Below are positions 42,242-51,100 of a DNA stretch of 64,000 bases, piece by piece. Below the pieces are notes generated by a model that was given only the letters and a program-made list of their open reading frames with translations, did no database searches and was not told where the DNA came from. The position numbers and the translations under genes were made by a program. Within the stretch, counting starts at the first letter, position 1; each line of letters starts with the position of its first letter. Location of the stretch: NCBI RefSeq assembly GCF_017316025.1, contig NZ_JAFLVT010000006.1, positions 62,001 to 126,000 on the forward strand, written 5' to 3'. The stretch comes from Candidatus Enterococcus myersii (GTDB lineage: Bacteria > Bacillota > Bacilli > Lactobacillales > Enterococcaceae).

Positions 42242-43627
42242 ATGGAAATCTTTCAACGGGTTGTTCAAGCTATTTTAGATCTTGGCTCTGCAATTTTTGT
42301 TCCATTAATTATTTTATTATTGGGCCTTTTAGCGGGAATGAAGCTGAAAAAAGCCTTTATGTCAGCAATCACTTTGGGAATTGCCTTTACGGGCATGTCG
42401 ATGGTCATCGGTTTTATGTCAAATGCAGTTAGTCCAGCGTCTGAAGCAATGGCAGAAAATACCGGCATTAATTTACCAGCTTTAGATATGGGCTGGACGG
42501 GTGCTGCCAGCATTACCTGGTCTTGGTCCTATGCCTTTGTCTTTTTCGCGGTGACAATCGGGGTCAATTTCTTAATGTTAGTTTTAAAATTAACCAAAAC
42601 ACTAAACGTTGATATGTGGAATGTTTGGGGAAAAGCCTTGACGGCGTATTTGGTTTACTTTGTTTCAGGTAGTTTAGTAGCTGGTTTTATTACAGCCATC
42701 ATTCAGGTCATTTTAGAATTAAAATTAGGCGATATGTTCCAACGACATATTCAAGATTTAACTGGGATTCCTTTGGTAACAGTTACGCATTTTATGACTT
42801 CTTCTGCGATTGTCTTGTTACCTTTTAACATGTTGATGGACAAGATTCCTTTCTTTAACCGCAAAGCAGATGCCAATGCATTAAAAGCAAAATTGGGTAT
42901 TTTCTCAGAGAACTCTGTCATGGGCTTCATTATTGGTTTAGCATTAGGTTTTGCCGCTTCTTATGGTGTTTCAGGTTCCTTGAATTTAGCGATTCAAGTA
43001 GCAACGGCCATGGCGTTATTTCCAATGATTTCTAAAATGTTCATGCAGGCGTTATCACCACTAGCAGACGCAATGTCAGAATTCATGAAAAATAAATTCA
43101 AGGATCGCGAAGTCTATATCGGATTAGATTGGCCAATTTTAGCGGGTCGTTCTGAAATTTGGGTAACGGCTATTTTACTCGTACCAGTATTTATCGGTTA
43201 TGCAATGTTCTTACCAGGCAATACTGTATTGCCGCTAGCTGGTATTATCAACTACGCAATTGCTGTTGGCGGGTTACTTTTAACTGGCGGAAATTTAGCG
43301 CGGATGTTGGTTCTAGGTGTGATTACATTGCCAATTTATTTATATACTGCGACTTGGTTAGCACCGATTTTAAGTGGTTTAGCAGCTAAAACTGGTGCAG
43401 TTGAAGGTTTTAAAGAAGGTCAGTTAATCACGTGGTCTTCTATTGAAGGGGCAGAATTTAGAGTTTTATTTGCCGAAGCCTTTAATAAAAATATTTATGC
43501 GATTGCCGGTATCGTGATTTTCTTAGGACTATTCGTATTGTTGAATCGTTATATGAATCAAGCCAAAGTCCCAAGTCAACGCTATGAAGAAAAGAAAACA
43601 GAAAAACTAGCAACCAAAACGGCTTAA
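42242..43627 (+). CDS. PTS galactitol-type EIIC permease
   Basis: This 461-residue membrane protein has about ten hydrophobic segments and GatC features (AGMKLKKAFMSAITLGIAFTGM, WGWxx-like IYIGLDWPILAGRSEIWV). It forms the sugar channel with the EIIA and EIIB above. The substrate cannot be told from sequence. Galactitol, arabitol, tagatose and ketopentoses are possible. Confidence 0.9.
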   Translation: MEIFQRVVQAILDLGSAIFVPLIILLLGLLAGMKLKKAFMSAITLGIAFTGMSMVIGFMSNAVSPASEAMAENTGINLPALDMGWTGAASITWSWSYAFVFFAVTIGVNFLMLVLKLTKTLNVDMWNVWGKALTAYLVYFVSGSLVAGFITAIIQVILELKLGDMFQRHIQDLTGIPLVTVTHFMTSSAIVLLPFNMLMDKIPFFNRKADANALKAKLGIFSENSVMGFIIGLALGFAASYGVSGSLNLAIQVATAMALFPMISKMFMQALSPLADAMSEFMKNKFKDREVYIGLDWPILAGRSEIWVTAILLVPVFIGYAMFLPGNTVLPLAGIINYAIAVGGLLLTGGNLARMLVLGVITLPIYLYTATWLAPILSGLAAKTGAVEGFKEGQLITWSSIEGAEFRVLFAEAFNKNIYAIAGIVIFLGLFVLLNRYMNQAKVPSQRYEEKKTEKLATKTA

Positions 43628-43643
43628 ATGAGGGGGAGTCATA

Positions 43644-43895
43644 GTGAATAGCGAAAAATTTAAATGGTACAGTTTGTTAATGGTGGCAATTGGCCTTTTT
43701 GTAACGAATCTTTTTATGCAAAATCTCTTGATAAATGGGGTCATCATTATCTTAGCTGGGATTATTTATCACTATGGTAGCCCGATTTTATTCAAAGAAT
43801 ACAATGATAGACAAAAACAAAAATTGCAAGCTTCCCAAGAAATTAGAGCGGCTACTCGTGAAGTGCTGTCTTCGGGGAAATTGTTTAAAAAATAA
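43644..43895 (+). CDS. Small membrane protein of the PTS operon
   Basis: This 83-residue protein starts at GTG after GGGGGAG. It has two hydrophobic segments in residues 10-50 and a basic tail. It sits between EIIC and the aldolase. I recognise no family. Confidence 0.65.
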   Translation: MNSEKFKWYSLLMVAIGLFVTNLFMQNLLINGVIIILAGIIYHYGSPILFKEYNDRQKQKLQASQEIRAATREVLSSGKLFKK

Positions 43896-43909
43896 TGGGG
43901 GAATAAAAT

Positions 43910-44659
43910 ATGTCTGATGGACGCATGCTTTTTGAACGAGAACGACAAGATATGGCGGATATTGTTCGCCTCATCTTTACACGTAAACTAACCAACGTAG
44001 CGGGCGGAAATTTTTCTTTTCTAGCTGAAAAAGATGGGCAAAAATATATTATTATGACACCGACGATGATGTCAGAAGCTTACTTGGGTAATTTAACCGC
44101 TGCTCAAATTTTAGTAGTTGATCTCCAAACGCGAGAAATTGTCAGTGGGGTTGGCAGTTTAACACGAGAGATCAATATGCACCAAGCTGTCTATAAAACA
44201 AATGAAAAAATAAAAGCAGTTCTTCATGCCCACGCACCAAATGCTATGTTTTGGGCTACCAGCGGTTTGCCAATGCCAAACTTAACCGAAGCAACGCAAA
44301 AAGTTGGCCCGGTACCAGTTATGCATTTTGCACCAAACTGTTCCGAAGAATTAGCTGAGATCACCAGCACGTACATTCGAGAAAATGATTTGCCTGTTCC
44401 GCACATGTTATTGTTAGATAGTCATGGCGTATTGATTAATGCGACTGGAGATGATGGTTTGATGGCAATTCATAAAGCGCTATCGATTCTAGATACCGTA
44501 GAGTGGAACGCTGAGATTGCCTATAAACAAACAATTTTCCAAGCGTTAGGCATTATGGACAGCTACCATTCCAAAGGCGAAGATATCGCTGACGTTGCTG
44601 ACTTAAAAGCAAAAGAAGCCATTTATAATCGCGCTAAAATTGCTGCTGGTGGCGATTAA
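43910..44659 (+). CDS. Class II aldolase/adducin-family protein
   Basis: This 249-residue protein belongs to the zinc-dependent class II aldolase/epimerase family (L-fuculose-1-phosphate aldolase, L-ribulose-5-phosphate epimerase). The zinc histidines are in LHAHAPNAMF and LLDSHGVL. It likely cleaves or epimerises the sugar phosphate made by the PTS and the PfkB kinase. The exact substrate is unknown. It is the last gene of the operon. Confidence 0.83.
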   Translation: MSDGRMLFERERQDMADIVRLIFTRKLTNVAGGNFSFLAEKDGQKYIIMTPTMMSEAYLGNLTAAQILVVDLQTREIVSGVGSLTREINMHQAVYKTNEKIKAVLHAHAPNAMFWATSGLPMPNLTEATQKVGPVPVMHFAPNCSEELAEITSTYIRENDLPVPHMLLLDSHGVLINATGDDGLMAIHKALSILDTVEWNAEIAYKQTIFQALGIMDSYHSKGEDIADVADLKAKEAIYNRAKIAAGGD

Positions 44660-44674
44660 CATTAACAAAAATTA

Positions 44675-44720
44675 AAACCGCACTTCTCTTTAACGAGTTG
44701 TGCGGTTTATTTTGTTTTTA
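44675..44720 (+). terminator. Terminator after the aldolase gene
   Basis: AAACCGCAC pairs with GTGCGGTTT, followed by a T-rich tail. Confidence 0.82.
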
Positions 44721-44857
44721 AACGCGTAGATGATAGTCCGCACTGGTTTGAAAATTGTCTAAATCCGACCCAGCATGAATTTTCACAGGGAAAAAGGGGG
44801 CGAAAAATTGTCAAAAAATACAATTCAGCGTAGGATAATCAAAAAAGGGGTGGGACA

Positions 44858-45361
44858 GTGGAACAAGTAAGTGATGCATTATTAATCATTGATTTACAAA
44901 ATGGTGTTTGTCACCAAGAAAATACGAACATTCATCAGCTAGAAAAGTTGGTTGCAACAGTAAATAAGCGCATTGCTTTATACAATCAGGCCAAATTACC
45001 AATTATTTTTGTACAACACAATGACAACGAACTGCGCAAAAATTCTTTTGCTTGGGAAATCTTGCCAGCAATACAAACGGATAAGGGTGATTATTTTGTT
45101 AATAAAACCCATGCCAATTCTTTTTATCAGACCAATTTGCAGACAATACTTACTAAAAATAACGTTAACCAAATAGAAATTTGTGGTGCACAAACGGAGT
45201 ATTGCATCGATGCAACAATCAAGTTTGCCCACGGACTAGGTTATGATTTGCGGATGCAAAAAAACATGTCTACCACCTATGACAATGAATTTATGACCGC
45301 GACACAGACAATCAAATTTTACGAGAAAATTTGGGATAGACGGTTTTTGACGTTTATTTGA
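44858..45361 (+). CDS. Isochorismatase-family cysteine hydrolase
   Basis: This 167-residue protein has the cysteine hydrolase triad pattern: Asp in LLIIDLQNGV, Lys after the NKTHANSFYQT segment, and Cys in GAQTEYCIDATIKFAHGLGYD. Such enzymes hydrolyse amides such as nicotinamide, or remain of unknown use. It starts with GTG behind AAGGGGTGG. Confidence 0.86.
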   Translation: MEQVSDALLIIDLQNGVCHQENTNIHQLEKLVATVNKRIALYNQAKLPIIFVQHNDNELRKNSFAWEILPAIQTDKGDYFVNKTHANSFYQTNLQTILTKNNVNQIEICGAQTEYCIDATIKFAHGLGYDLRMQKNMSTTYDNEFMTATQTIKFYEKIWDRRFLTFI

Positions 45362-45420
45362 GTTGGAGAAGGTTTTCGCCTCACTGGAATCAAATAGCGA
45401 AGAAATTACATTAAACCATA

Positions 45421-45680
45421 ACGCGTGGAAAAATTCAGAACCACATCACATCATCATTTACAAAAGTAGTAAGTGGTGAAGTCGCTTGTGTTCGTTTTCC
45501 AATGCCATTAAAGAAAGAATATCGAAAAGTAAATTGGGCATTACTTGGCCATGGCAATTCGTTGGGAATTGGATAAAGCAAAACACGGTGATACATATCG
45601 TCAAGTTATGTTGAAATCAGCCAAACCAAATCCAATTGCTCGTGTTACCATTTCAATTATTAGGTGGTCAGCGCTAGGTG
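45421..45680 (+). pseudogene. Frameshifted gene remnant
   Basis: Two adjoining frames read like protein. One gives ITSSFTKVVSGEVACVRFPMP then LKKEYRKVNWALL. After a frame change near 45545 the other gives AMAIRWELDKAKHGDT then YRQVMLKSAKPNPIARVTISII. No start codon with a ribosome site is seen upstream and the ends are not defined. I cannot name the family. It may be left from a mobile element. Confidence 0.45.
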
Positions 45681-45701
45681 GCAGGTGCTTTTCGCTCTTT
45701 C

Positions 45702-45747
45702 TTGCATCCTTCTCTAGTAGCGTATATACTGTATCTACAGGATATAC
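45702..45747 (+). promoter_or_regulatory. Promoter and operator of the toxin-antitoxin pair
   Basis: TTGCAT (45702-45707) and TATACT (45725-45730) are separated by 17 bases. A near-perfect palindrome GTATATACTGTA-TC-TACAGGATATAC (45722-45747) overlaps the -10. This suggests autorepression by the antitoxin complex. Confidence 0.75.
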
Positions 45748-45770
45748 AAAATTAAAAAGGGGTGAAAACT

Positions 45771-46013
45771 ATGGCGATAACAGAAAGGAAGCTTCGCAAA
45801 GTGGGGAACTCAACTGTTGTAACGCTGTCTAAAGATTTTTTAGATAGTATGGGTATGTCTGAATCTGATACTGTCATCATTGATGAAGAGAAACTAAAGG
45901 AAGCAATGGTGAAAAAAGTGGAAAAAGATGAAGATCAATTACTAGTGGAGATGTCTATGGCTAAAATGTCTAAGCAATATGAAGAAACGTTTAAAGCTTT
46001 GGTGACAAAATGA
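45771..46013 (+). CDS. AbrB/MazE-type antitoxin
   Basis: This 80-residue protein has a swapped-hairpin DNA-binding start (TERKLRKVGNSTVVTLSKDFLDSMGMSESDTVII) and an acidic/helical tail that would bind the toxin. ATG 45771 has AAGGGG upstream. The stop overlaps the toxin start (ATGA). It pairs with a Doc-like toxin. Confidence 0.85.
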   Translation: MAITERKLRKVGNSTVVTLSKDFLDSMGMSESDTVIIDEEKLKEAMVKKVEKDEDQLLVEMSMAKMSKQYEETFKALVTK

Positions 46014-46417
46014 AGTATTTAACTGGCAAGCAGATTAGCATGATGAATGCTTTTCAAATAGCTGAATATTCTCCTGGCGAAACAGTTGGAATAAGAGATA
46101 TTAACGCTATTGAAATGGCGGTCAATCAGCCAAAACAAGTCGTTTTCGGAAAAGAGTTATATTCGACGATTGAAGAAAAGGGTGCTATTCTTGCAATTAA
46201 CATTATCAAAAAGCATCCGTTTCATAATGCAAACAAACGAACGGGGACTTTTGCATTGCTTGTTTTTTTAGATTTAAATGGCTACGATTTTGTTATGGAT
46301 AAACAAGAGCTAACGAAGTTGGTCGTTCATATTGCTATTTACGAAGGAGAATTTGACGACCTAAAGACTGAAGTATCTAACATCATTAAAAGCGCACTGG
46401 TAAAACGTGCAGACTAA
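46010..46417 (+). CDS. Doc/Fic-family toxin
   Basis: This 135-residue protein carries the Fic motif HPFHNANKRTGT with the catalytic histidine and the conserved Asn, Lys and Arg. Doc toxins phosphorylate EF-Tu and stop translation. The active site is complete. It is translationally coupled to the antitoxin, as in other type II toxin-antitoxin operons. Confidence 0.88.
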   Translation: MKYLTGKQISMMNAFQIAEYSPGETVGIRDINAIEMAVNQPKQVVFGKELYSTIEEKGAILAINIIKKHPFHNANKRTGTFALLVFLDLNGYDFVMDKQELTKLVVHIAIYEGEFDDLKTEVSNIIKSALVKRAD

Positions 46418-46427
46418 TAACAATGTA

Positions 46428-46457
46428 AAATCTATCACTTGTGGATAGGTTTTTTTC
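46428..46457 (+). terminator. Terminator after the toxin gene
   Basis: ATCTATCA pairs with TGGATAGGT and a T-run follows. Confidence 0.75.
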
Positions 46458-46793
46458 TTATATTTGTTGATAGTCACTCTTTGTCGGTAACTATATTTCG
46501 CCTAAGAGTATTAGATTGTTACAGACACAGATAGGGAGGCTAACTTTCTATAGCTGTAATGAGGATTTAGGGTTTAGTTATTTTTATAGGAGATAAAATG
46601 AATGTGTAGCAAATAATTTCTCGTACGTGTATTCAGCCAGAATTTTTGGAATTTATCCAGCTTTAACCAAATTGCTAGATATGCTTAGTAAATATAGTAT
46701 ACCCTTCATTATTTGAATCTTGCGACAAAAAAATGTGGCGCATTTACGTGTGATACTCGGCGATAAAACTTGCGTGTTAGCTTTACTAGGTAA
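46458..46793. other. Intergenic region with no visible feature
   Basis: This AT-rich 336-base stretch lies between the toxin terminator and the end of a minus-strand gene. I found no supported feature. Confidence 0.4.
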
Positions 46794-47312
46794 TTATTCT
46801 GAAGGTGTCATTTCATAATGATAAATACCAACAATTGGATGTAGATATTCATTATCGCCAAAAATGTCAGCTATATTTTTTTCTGTTAAGTTGTTTAGTT
46901 TGGTAATGGATACATCTTCAGGTTCAAATTTATTTTCCCAAATTAACCAAAGCTCAAAAGACTGGATTAGGGTAAGCAGATATTCTGACAGGGAGGGATA
47001 AAAATTATCCCAATTGTAAATATCAATGTAATAAAGAAAGGGTGTCTTTGTATAGCGAGCAATGGTTTCAGGTTCCGTTTCAGCAATAATCTCAAAAGGT
47101 TGTTCATCGAATTTTTCTGGTAAAATCACAAACAGTTTTTCACTAGGATCACTATTGTTTTGGTCAATCCCCAGATTTTTAGTTAGATCTTCCAATAATT
47201 GGGGGGCATTTTTTTCCAAATCTGTTAATGAATTTAAATCAAGTGTGTCTGCATTTTTTGTATTGGCTAATCTCAGAGGTTGGTGAGTGGCTAAATAAAA
47301 CCCTAGTGACAT
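46794..47312 (-). CDS. Hypothetical protein
   Basis: This 172-residue acidic protein begins MSLGFYLATHQPL; AAGGAGG sits seven bases before this ATG, which is why I set the start here. It has no signal peptide, membrane segment or repeat. I recognise no family with confidence. The aromatic, acidic look (IYNWDNFYPSLSEYLLTLIQSFELW) resembles immunity-type small proteins, but that is only an impression. Confidence 0.7.
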   Translation of the reverse strand: MSLGFYLATHQPLRLANTKNADTLDLNSLTDLEKNAPQLLEDLTKNLGIDQNNSDPSEKLFVILPEKFDEQPFEIIAETEPETIARYTKTPFLYYIDIYNWDNFYPSLSEYLLTLIQSFELWLIWENKFEPEDVSITKLNNLTEKNIADIFGDNEYLHPIVGIYHYEMTPSE

Positions 47313-47485
47313 GAAGATGCCTCCTTGTTCGTTCATTCTTATTAGTTGAAGCGTAGCAAAAATCTACCTGAAAGACAAATAAGGAAGAATGTATGATATT
47401 CTACAGACACTAAAAATGAATTTGCCTATCCTGTTATTTTTATCCTTGAAATATTCCGACTTTTAAAAATTTTACAAAAAAATTG

Positions 47486-47514
47486 TTGACAATTGTAAAG
47501 AGGTTAAGTAAGCT
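47486..47514 (+). promoter_or_regulatory. Promoter of the T-box leader
   Basis: TTGACA (47486-47491) is a perfect -35. A weaker -10 (TAAGCT, 47509-47514) is 17 bases away. Confidence 0.6.
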
Positions 47515-47540
47515 AACAATCAATTAAAGAATTAATACGT

Positions 47541-47800
47541 TGAAGAGAAGAGTAGCTAAAAAGAGTGATCCAAGAGAGTCCGGTTGGTGGGAAAGGACAT
47601 TGCGCGATTTAGTGAAGATGAGCTCTGAGTATTTCAAATGGTTTACGCTATTTGGACGGAAAAGCAATCGTTATCAATGCCGGGTATCAACAGGTACCGT
47701 TGAGATATTATTTGTGAGGATAATATGAATAAGGGTGGTAACGCGAAAAGTCTTCGTCCCTTTGTTTGTCATAGTTTGACAAACAAAGGGATGGAGATTT
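47541..47800 (+). ncRNA. T-box leader with methionine specifier
   Basis: The T-box core AAGGGTGGTAACGCG lies at 47731-47745. A terminator (CCCTTTGTTTGTC/GACAAACAAAGGG plus T-run, 47758-47800) can alternate with the antiterminator formed by the core and CGTCCCT. Stem I shows AGTA (47551-47554), an apical GTCC/GGAC helix and a specifier loop at about 47614-47622. In the loop, alignment to the glyQS arrangement places the codon ATG at 47618-47620. Uncharged methionine tRNA should therefore switch on the OppA-like and pepT genes. Confidence 0.82.
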
Positions 47801-47889
47801 TTTTTTTTGCTTTTGATAAGAGCTCATCACGATTTAACGGAATTTTTTGAGGATTTATAGATTTAGATCAATTTGGAGGAGTTGGAAAA

Positions 47890-49539
47890 ATGAAAGTGAA
47901 AAAGAGTATTTTGGTGGTAACAGGAATTTTGGCTGCAGTGACGTTAGCCGGGTGTAAAACTGGCGGGGCAGCTAAGGAGAGTGCCGGTTTAACAGCAAAA
48001 CAAGCGATAAAACAAGAAATCAGTGTCAGTTTACCGGCGCCGTTAAGTACGTTAGATACAACGCAAACAACCGATAAAATCACATTTACTGTGGTACAGC
48101 ATTTGTTTGAAGGGCTATATCGTTTTGATGATAAGAGTCAACCAGTGCCTGCTTTAGCAGAAAAAGTTGACATTAGCCCAGATGGAAAAACATATACCTT
48201 CACTTTAAGAGAAGACGCGAAGTGGAGTAATGGGGAAAAAGTAACCGCCAATGATTTTCTTTTTGCCTGGAAACGACTAGTAAATCCGAAAACAATGGGG
48301 CCAAATGCGTATTTACTGGATAATGTGGTGAACAGTCAAGCAATTCGTGAAGGTAAAAAAGCAATTGATGAAATTGGTTTAGCTGCACCGGATGAAAAGA
48401 CTTTTGAAGTGAAACTAACACAAGCCCAACCGTCATTTTTATCTGTGGTTTCCATTGGTTGGTTGGCACCGCAAAATGAAAAATTTGTCACCGACAAAAA
48501 AGATGAGTATGGCCGCACCAGTGAGGATCTTTTGTATACGGGACCTTTTGCATTAAAAGATTGGAAACAGACCGGAGATGAGTGGACCTTGGTGAAAAAT
48601 GATGATTATTACGATAAAAAAGCTGTCAAATTGTCAGAGGTGCACGGTTCTACGATCAAGGAAGAAAATACCGGGATTCAGTTAGTGGACAGTGGAGAAT
48701 TGGATTTACAGCGCATTAGTGGTCAATATGTGGAACAATTCAAAAATGATCCACGGTTAGTGACAGAAAAAGATGTAGCCAATCAATTTTTAGATTTTAA
48801 CAAAAAAGCCAACAAAGCCTTAGGAAATGTACATGTTCGCAAAGCGATCGCCCAAGCAATTAATAAAGAACAGCTGGCAAAAAATGTTTTAAATGATGGC
48901 GCCACCCCTTTAAATGGCTTGATTCCAACGGGGCTTTATAAAAATCCTCAAACAAAAGAAGATTTCCGCAAATTTAGCGGCGACTACAACACCTATGATG
49001 TAAAAGCAGCTAAAAGTGAATGGTCCAAAGCCAAAGCGGTCATTGGCGATAGCTTAACGTTGAAATTATTAGTAACCGATGATGATAACGGTGAAAAAGT
49101 TGGTGAGTATTTGCAAAGCCAGTTACAAGAAACATTGTCCGGCTTGAAAATTGTTATTAACAAACAACCAAAAGTGAATTTGAACCAATCCCGTACCGAT
49201 GGAAATTACGAATTGTCGGTTTCTGGTTGGATCGCCGGTTCTAGTGAACTGGATTCCTATTTCAATTTATATAAGACGGGTTCTTCTTACAATTACGGCG
49301 GATATGCTAACAAAACCTACACAGATTTAGTCGAAAAAGCCCGCACTACCGATGCGAATGATCCTAACGCATTTTTTAAAGATTACCAAGAAGCAGAAAA
49401 AGTATTGCTCGCAGATGATGCAGCGCAAGTACCGCTATATCAAAGTGCTTCAAATTATTTAATCAATGAAAAAGTAAAAGGTATCGTTTTTCACGCCTAT
49501 GGTGATTATTTCAATTTACGGACAGCATCTGTGAAGTAA
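47890..49539 (+). CDS. Peptide ABC transporter substrate-binding lipoprotein (OppA-like)
   Basis: This 549-residue lipoprotein has a signal peptide with lipobox LAGC (MKVKKSILVVTGILAAVTLAGCK). The SBP_bac_5 domain is seen in TLREDAKWSNGEKVTANDFLFAWKRLVNP and VRKAIAQAINKEQL. It binds oligopeptides outside the membrane for an Opp-type transporter. Control by a methionine T-box suggests a role in methionine or peptide supply. pepT lies 11 bases downstream, so peptide uptake and breakdown are coupled. Confidence 0.93.
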   Translation: MKVKKSILVVTGILAAVTLAGCKTGGAAKESAGLTAKQAIKQEISVSLPAPLSTLDTTQTTDKITFTVVQHLFEGLYRFDDKSQPVPALAEKVDISPDGKTYTFTLREDAKWSNGEKVTANDFLFAWKRLVNPKTMGPNAYLLDNVVNSQAIREGKKAIDEIGLAAPDEKTFEVKLTQAQPSFLSVVSIGWLAPQNEKFVTDKKDEYGRTSEDLLYTGPFALKDWKQTGDEWTLVKNDDYYDKKAVKLSEVHGSTIKEENTGIQLVDSGELDLQRISGQYVEQFKNDPRLVTEKDVANQFLDFNKKANKALGNVHVRKAIAQAINKEQLAKNVLNDGATPLNGLIPTGLYKNPQTKEDFRKFSGDYNTYDVKAAKSEWSKAKAVIGDSLTLKLLVTDDDNGEKVGEYLQSQLQETLSGLKIVINKQPKVNLNQSRTDGNYELSVSGWIAGSSELDSYFNLYKTGSSYNYGGYANKTYTDLVEKARTTDANDPNAFFKDYQEAEKVLLADDAAQVPLYQSASNYLINEKVKGIVFHAYGDYFNLRTASVK

Positions 49540-49550
49540 GGAGAGAAAGT

Positions 49551-50774
49551 ATGCGTCAATTATTGGAAGATTTTTTAAGTTATGTCAAAGTGAATACCCG
49601 CTCAGATGAAAAATCCACCTTTATTCCCACTACGCCAGGTCAAATTGATCTGGCGCTGCAATTAAAAGAGCAGCTGGAACAATTGGGATTAAGTAATGTT
49701 GCTTATTTTGAGAAAAATAGCTTTGTGATTGGGGCTTTAAAAGGAAATGCCGCAAAACCTGCAATTGGTTTTATTGCCCATGTGGATACGGCGGATTTTA
49801 ATGCAGAAAATATTCAAGCGCAAGTTCATTACAATTACGATGGCAATGAGGTGGTTTTAAATGCAGCTCAAAATATTGTTTTGTCTCCTAGCCAGTTTCC
49901 CAATTTAAAAGACTATGTAGGCCAAACGCTAATTACGACAGACGGGACGACTCTTTTAGGTGCCGATGATAAAGCCGGGATTGCTGAAATTATGGCCGCG
50001 TTGCGAAACTTAAAAGAAGTTCCAAAAGAAAAGCGTGGGGATGTTTGGGTCGCTTTTGGGCCAGATGAAGAAATTGGTCGTGGGGCAGATAATTTTGAGG
50101 TTGCAGATTTTCCGGTGGATTTTGCCTACACAATTGACAGTGGTCGTGTTGGGCATTTTGAATATGAAACGTTTAATGCTGCCAAAATTGAGATCACAAT
50201 TGAAGGGACCAGTGTCCATCCTGGTACGGCGTATGGGCAATTGGTGAACGCCATCAAGATTGGGGAGACCATTGACAGTCGCCTCCCTCAAGCAGAAGTA
50301 CCGGAATTAACGCAAGATTATGAAGGTTTTTATTTATTGAATAAATTTAGCGGGGATATTTCTTTAGCGCAGTTGGATTACATTATCCGGGATCATGATC
50401 AAGCCAAATTTATAGCCAGAAAAAACCAAATCGTAGCGATTATTGACGCCTTGAATGCCACCTTCACCTATCCGCGCATTACGTATCGCCTGTTTGATCA
50501 ATATTACAATATGAAAGAAATCGTAGATAAAGAACCCCGGGCGGTAGACTATGCACTTTTAGCGCTGAAAAATTTAGGGATAAAACCGATTGTCACCCCA
50601 TTTCGTGGTGGTACTGACGGATCGAAAATTTCGTATAAAGGAATTGCTACCCCGAATTTATTTACCGGAGGCGAAAACTTTCACGGACCATATGAATTTA
50701 TCACCCTTGAAGCAATGGAAAAAGCCCGCGATACCATCGTTGAAATCGTTAAAGTAGCCGGTGAGGCAAAATAA
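49551..50774 (+). CDS. pepT: Peptidase T (tripeptidase)
   Basis: This 407-residue M20 metallopeptidase removes the N-terminal residue of tripeptides. Zinc ligands are seen in GFIAHVDTADFN (His), LLGADDKAGIAEI (Asp) and FGPDEEIGRGAD (Glu-Glu), with later FRGGTDGSKISYKG and GGENFHGPYEF. It follows the OppA-like gene in the same T-box unit and digests imported peptides in the cytoplasm. Confidence 0.95.
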   Translation: MRQLLEDFLSYVKVNTRSDEKSTFIPTTPGQIDLALQLKEQLEQLGLSNVAYFEKNSFVIGALKGNAAKPAIGFIAHVDTADFNAENIQAQVHYNYDGNEVVLNAAQNIVLSPSQFPNLKDYVGQTLITTDGTTLLGADDKAGIAEIMAALRNLKEVPKEKRGDVWVAFGPDEEIGRGADNFEVADFPVDFAYTIDSGRVGHFEYETFNAAKIEITIEGTSVHPGTAYGQLVNAIKIGETIDSRLPQAEVPELTQDYEGFYLLNKFSGDISLAQLDYIIRDHDQAKFIARKNQIVAIIDALNATFTYPRITYRLFDQYYNMKEIVDKEPRAVDYALLALKNLGIKPIVTPFRGGTDGSKISYKGIATPNLFTGGENFHGPYEFITLEAMEKARDTIVEIVKVAGEAK

Positions 50775-51007
50775 TTTAGTTATTTTTGACAGTTTTTGTT
50801 GGTTTTTGAATTTGTCAAAATATTTCACAAATAATTATTTTACTGAATTATTTTGAAGAATTATTTCCGCTTTTGGAATAGGAAAACCTGTTTTTATAAT
50901 ACTTTTCAAGAATTTGATTGTAAGTAATTTTCTTCACGTAAATTTCACGTCTTGTTTTTTGAATTATCAGAAAATTTATATATATTTGTTTTTTAATGAA
51001 TAAAGTA

Positions 51008-51075
51008 TTGCTTTTTTAATAATTATTGATTAAAATTTTCGTTAACTTCAGAAAATGTTTAATATTCTGAAAATT
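51008..51075 (+). promoter_or_regulatory. oppA promoter with CodY box and possible TldR target
   Basis: TTGCTT (51008-51013), a 17-base spacer and TAAAAT (51031-51036) form the promoter. A CodY box lies downstream: AATATTCTGAAAATT (51061-51075) matches 14 of 15 consensus bases. A weaker site overlaps 51043-51057. In the spacer, TTTAA (51015-51019) is followed by TAATTAT (51020-51026), the first seven bases of the putative guide encoded at 59.5 kb. Confidence 0.7.
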
Positions 51076-51100
51076 CAATACAAGACAAGGGGTAAAGGGA

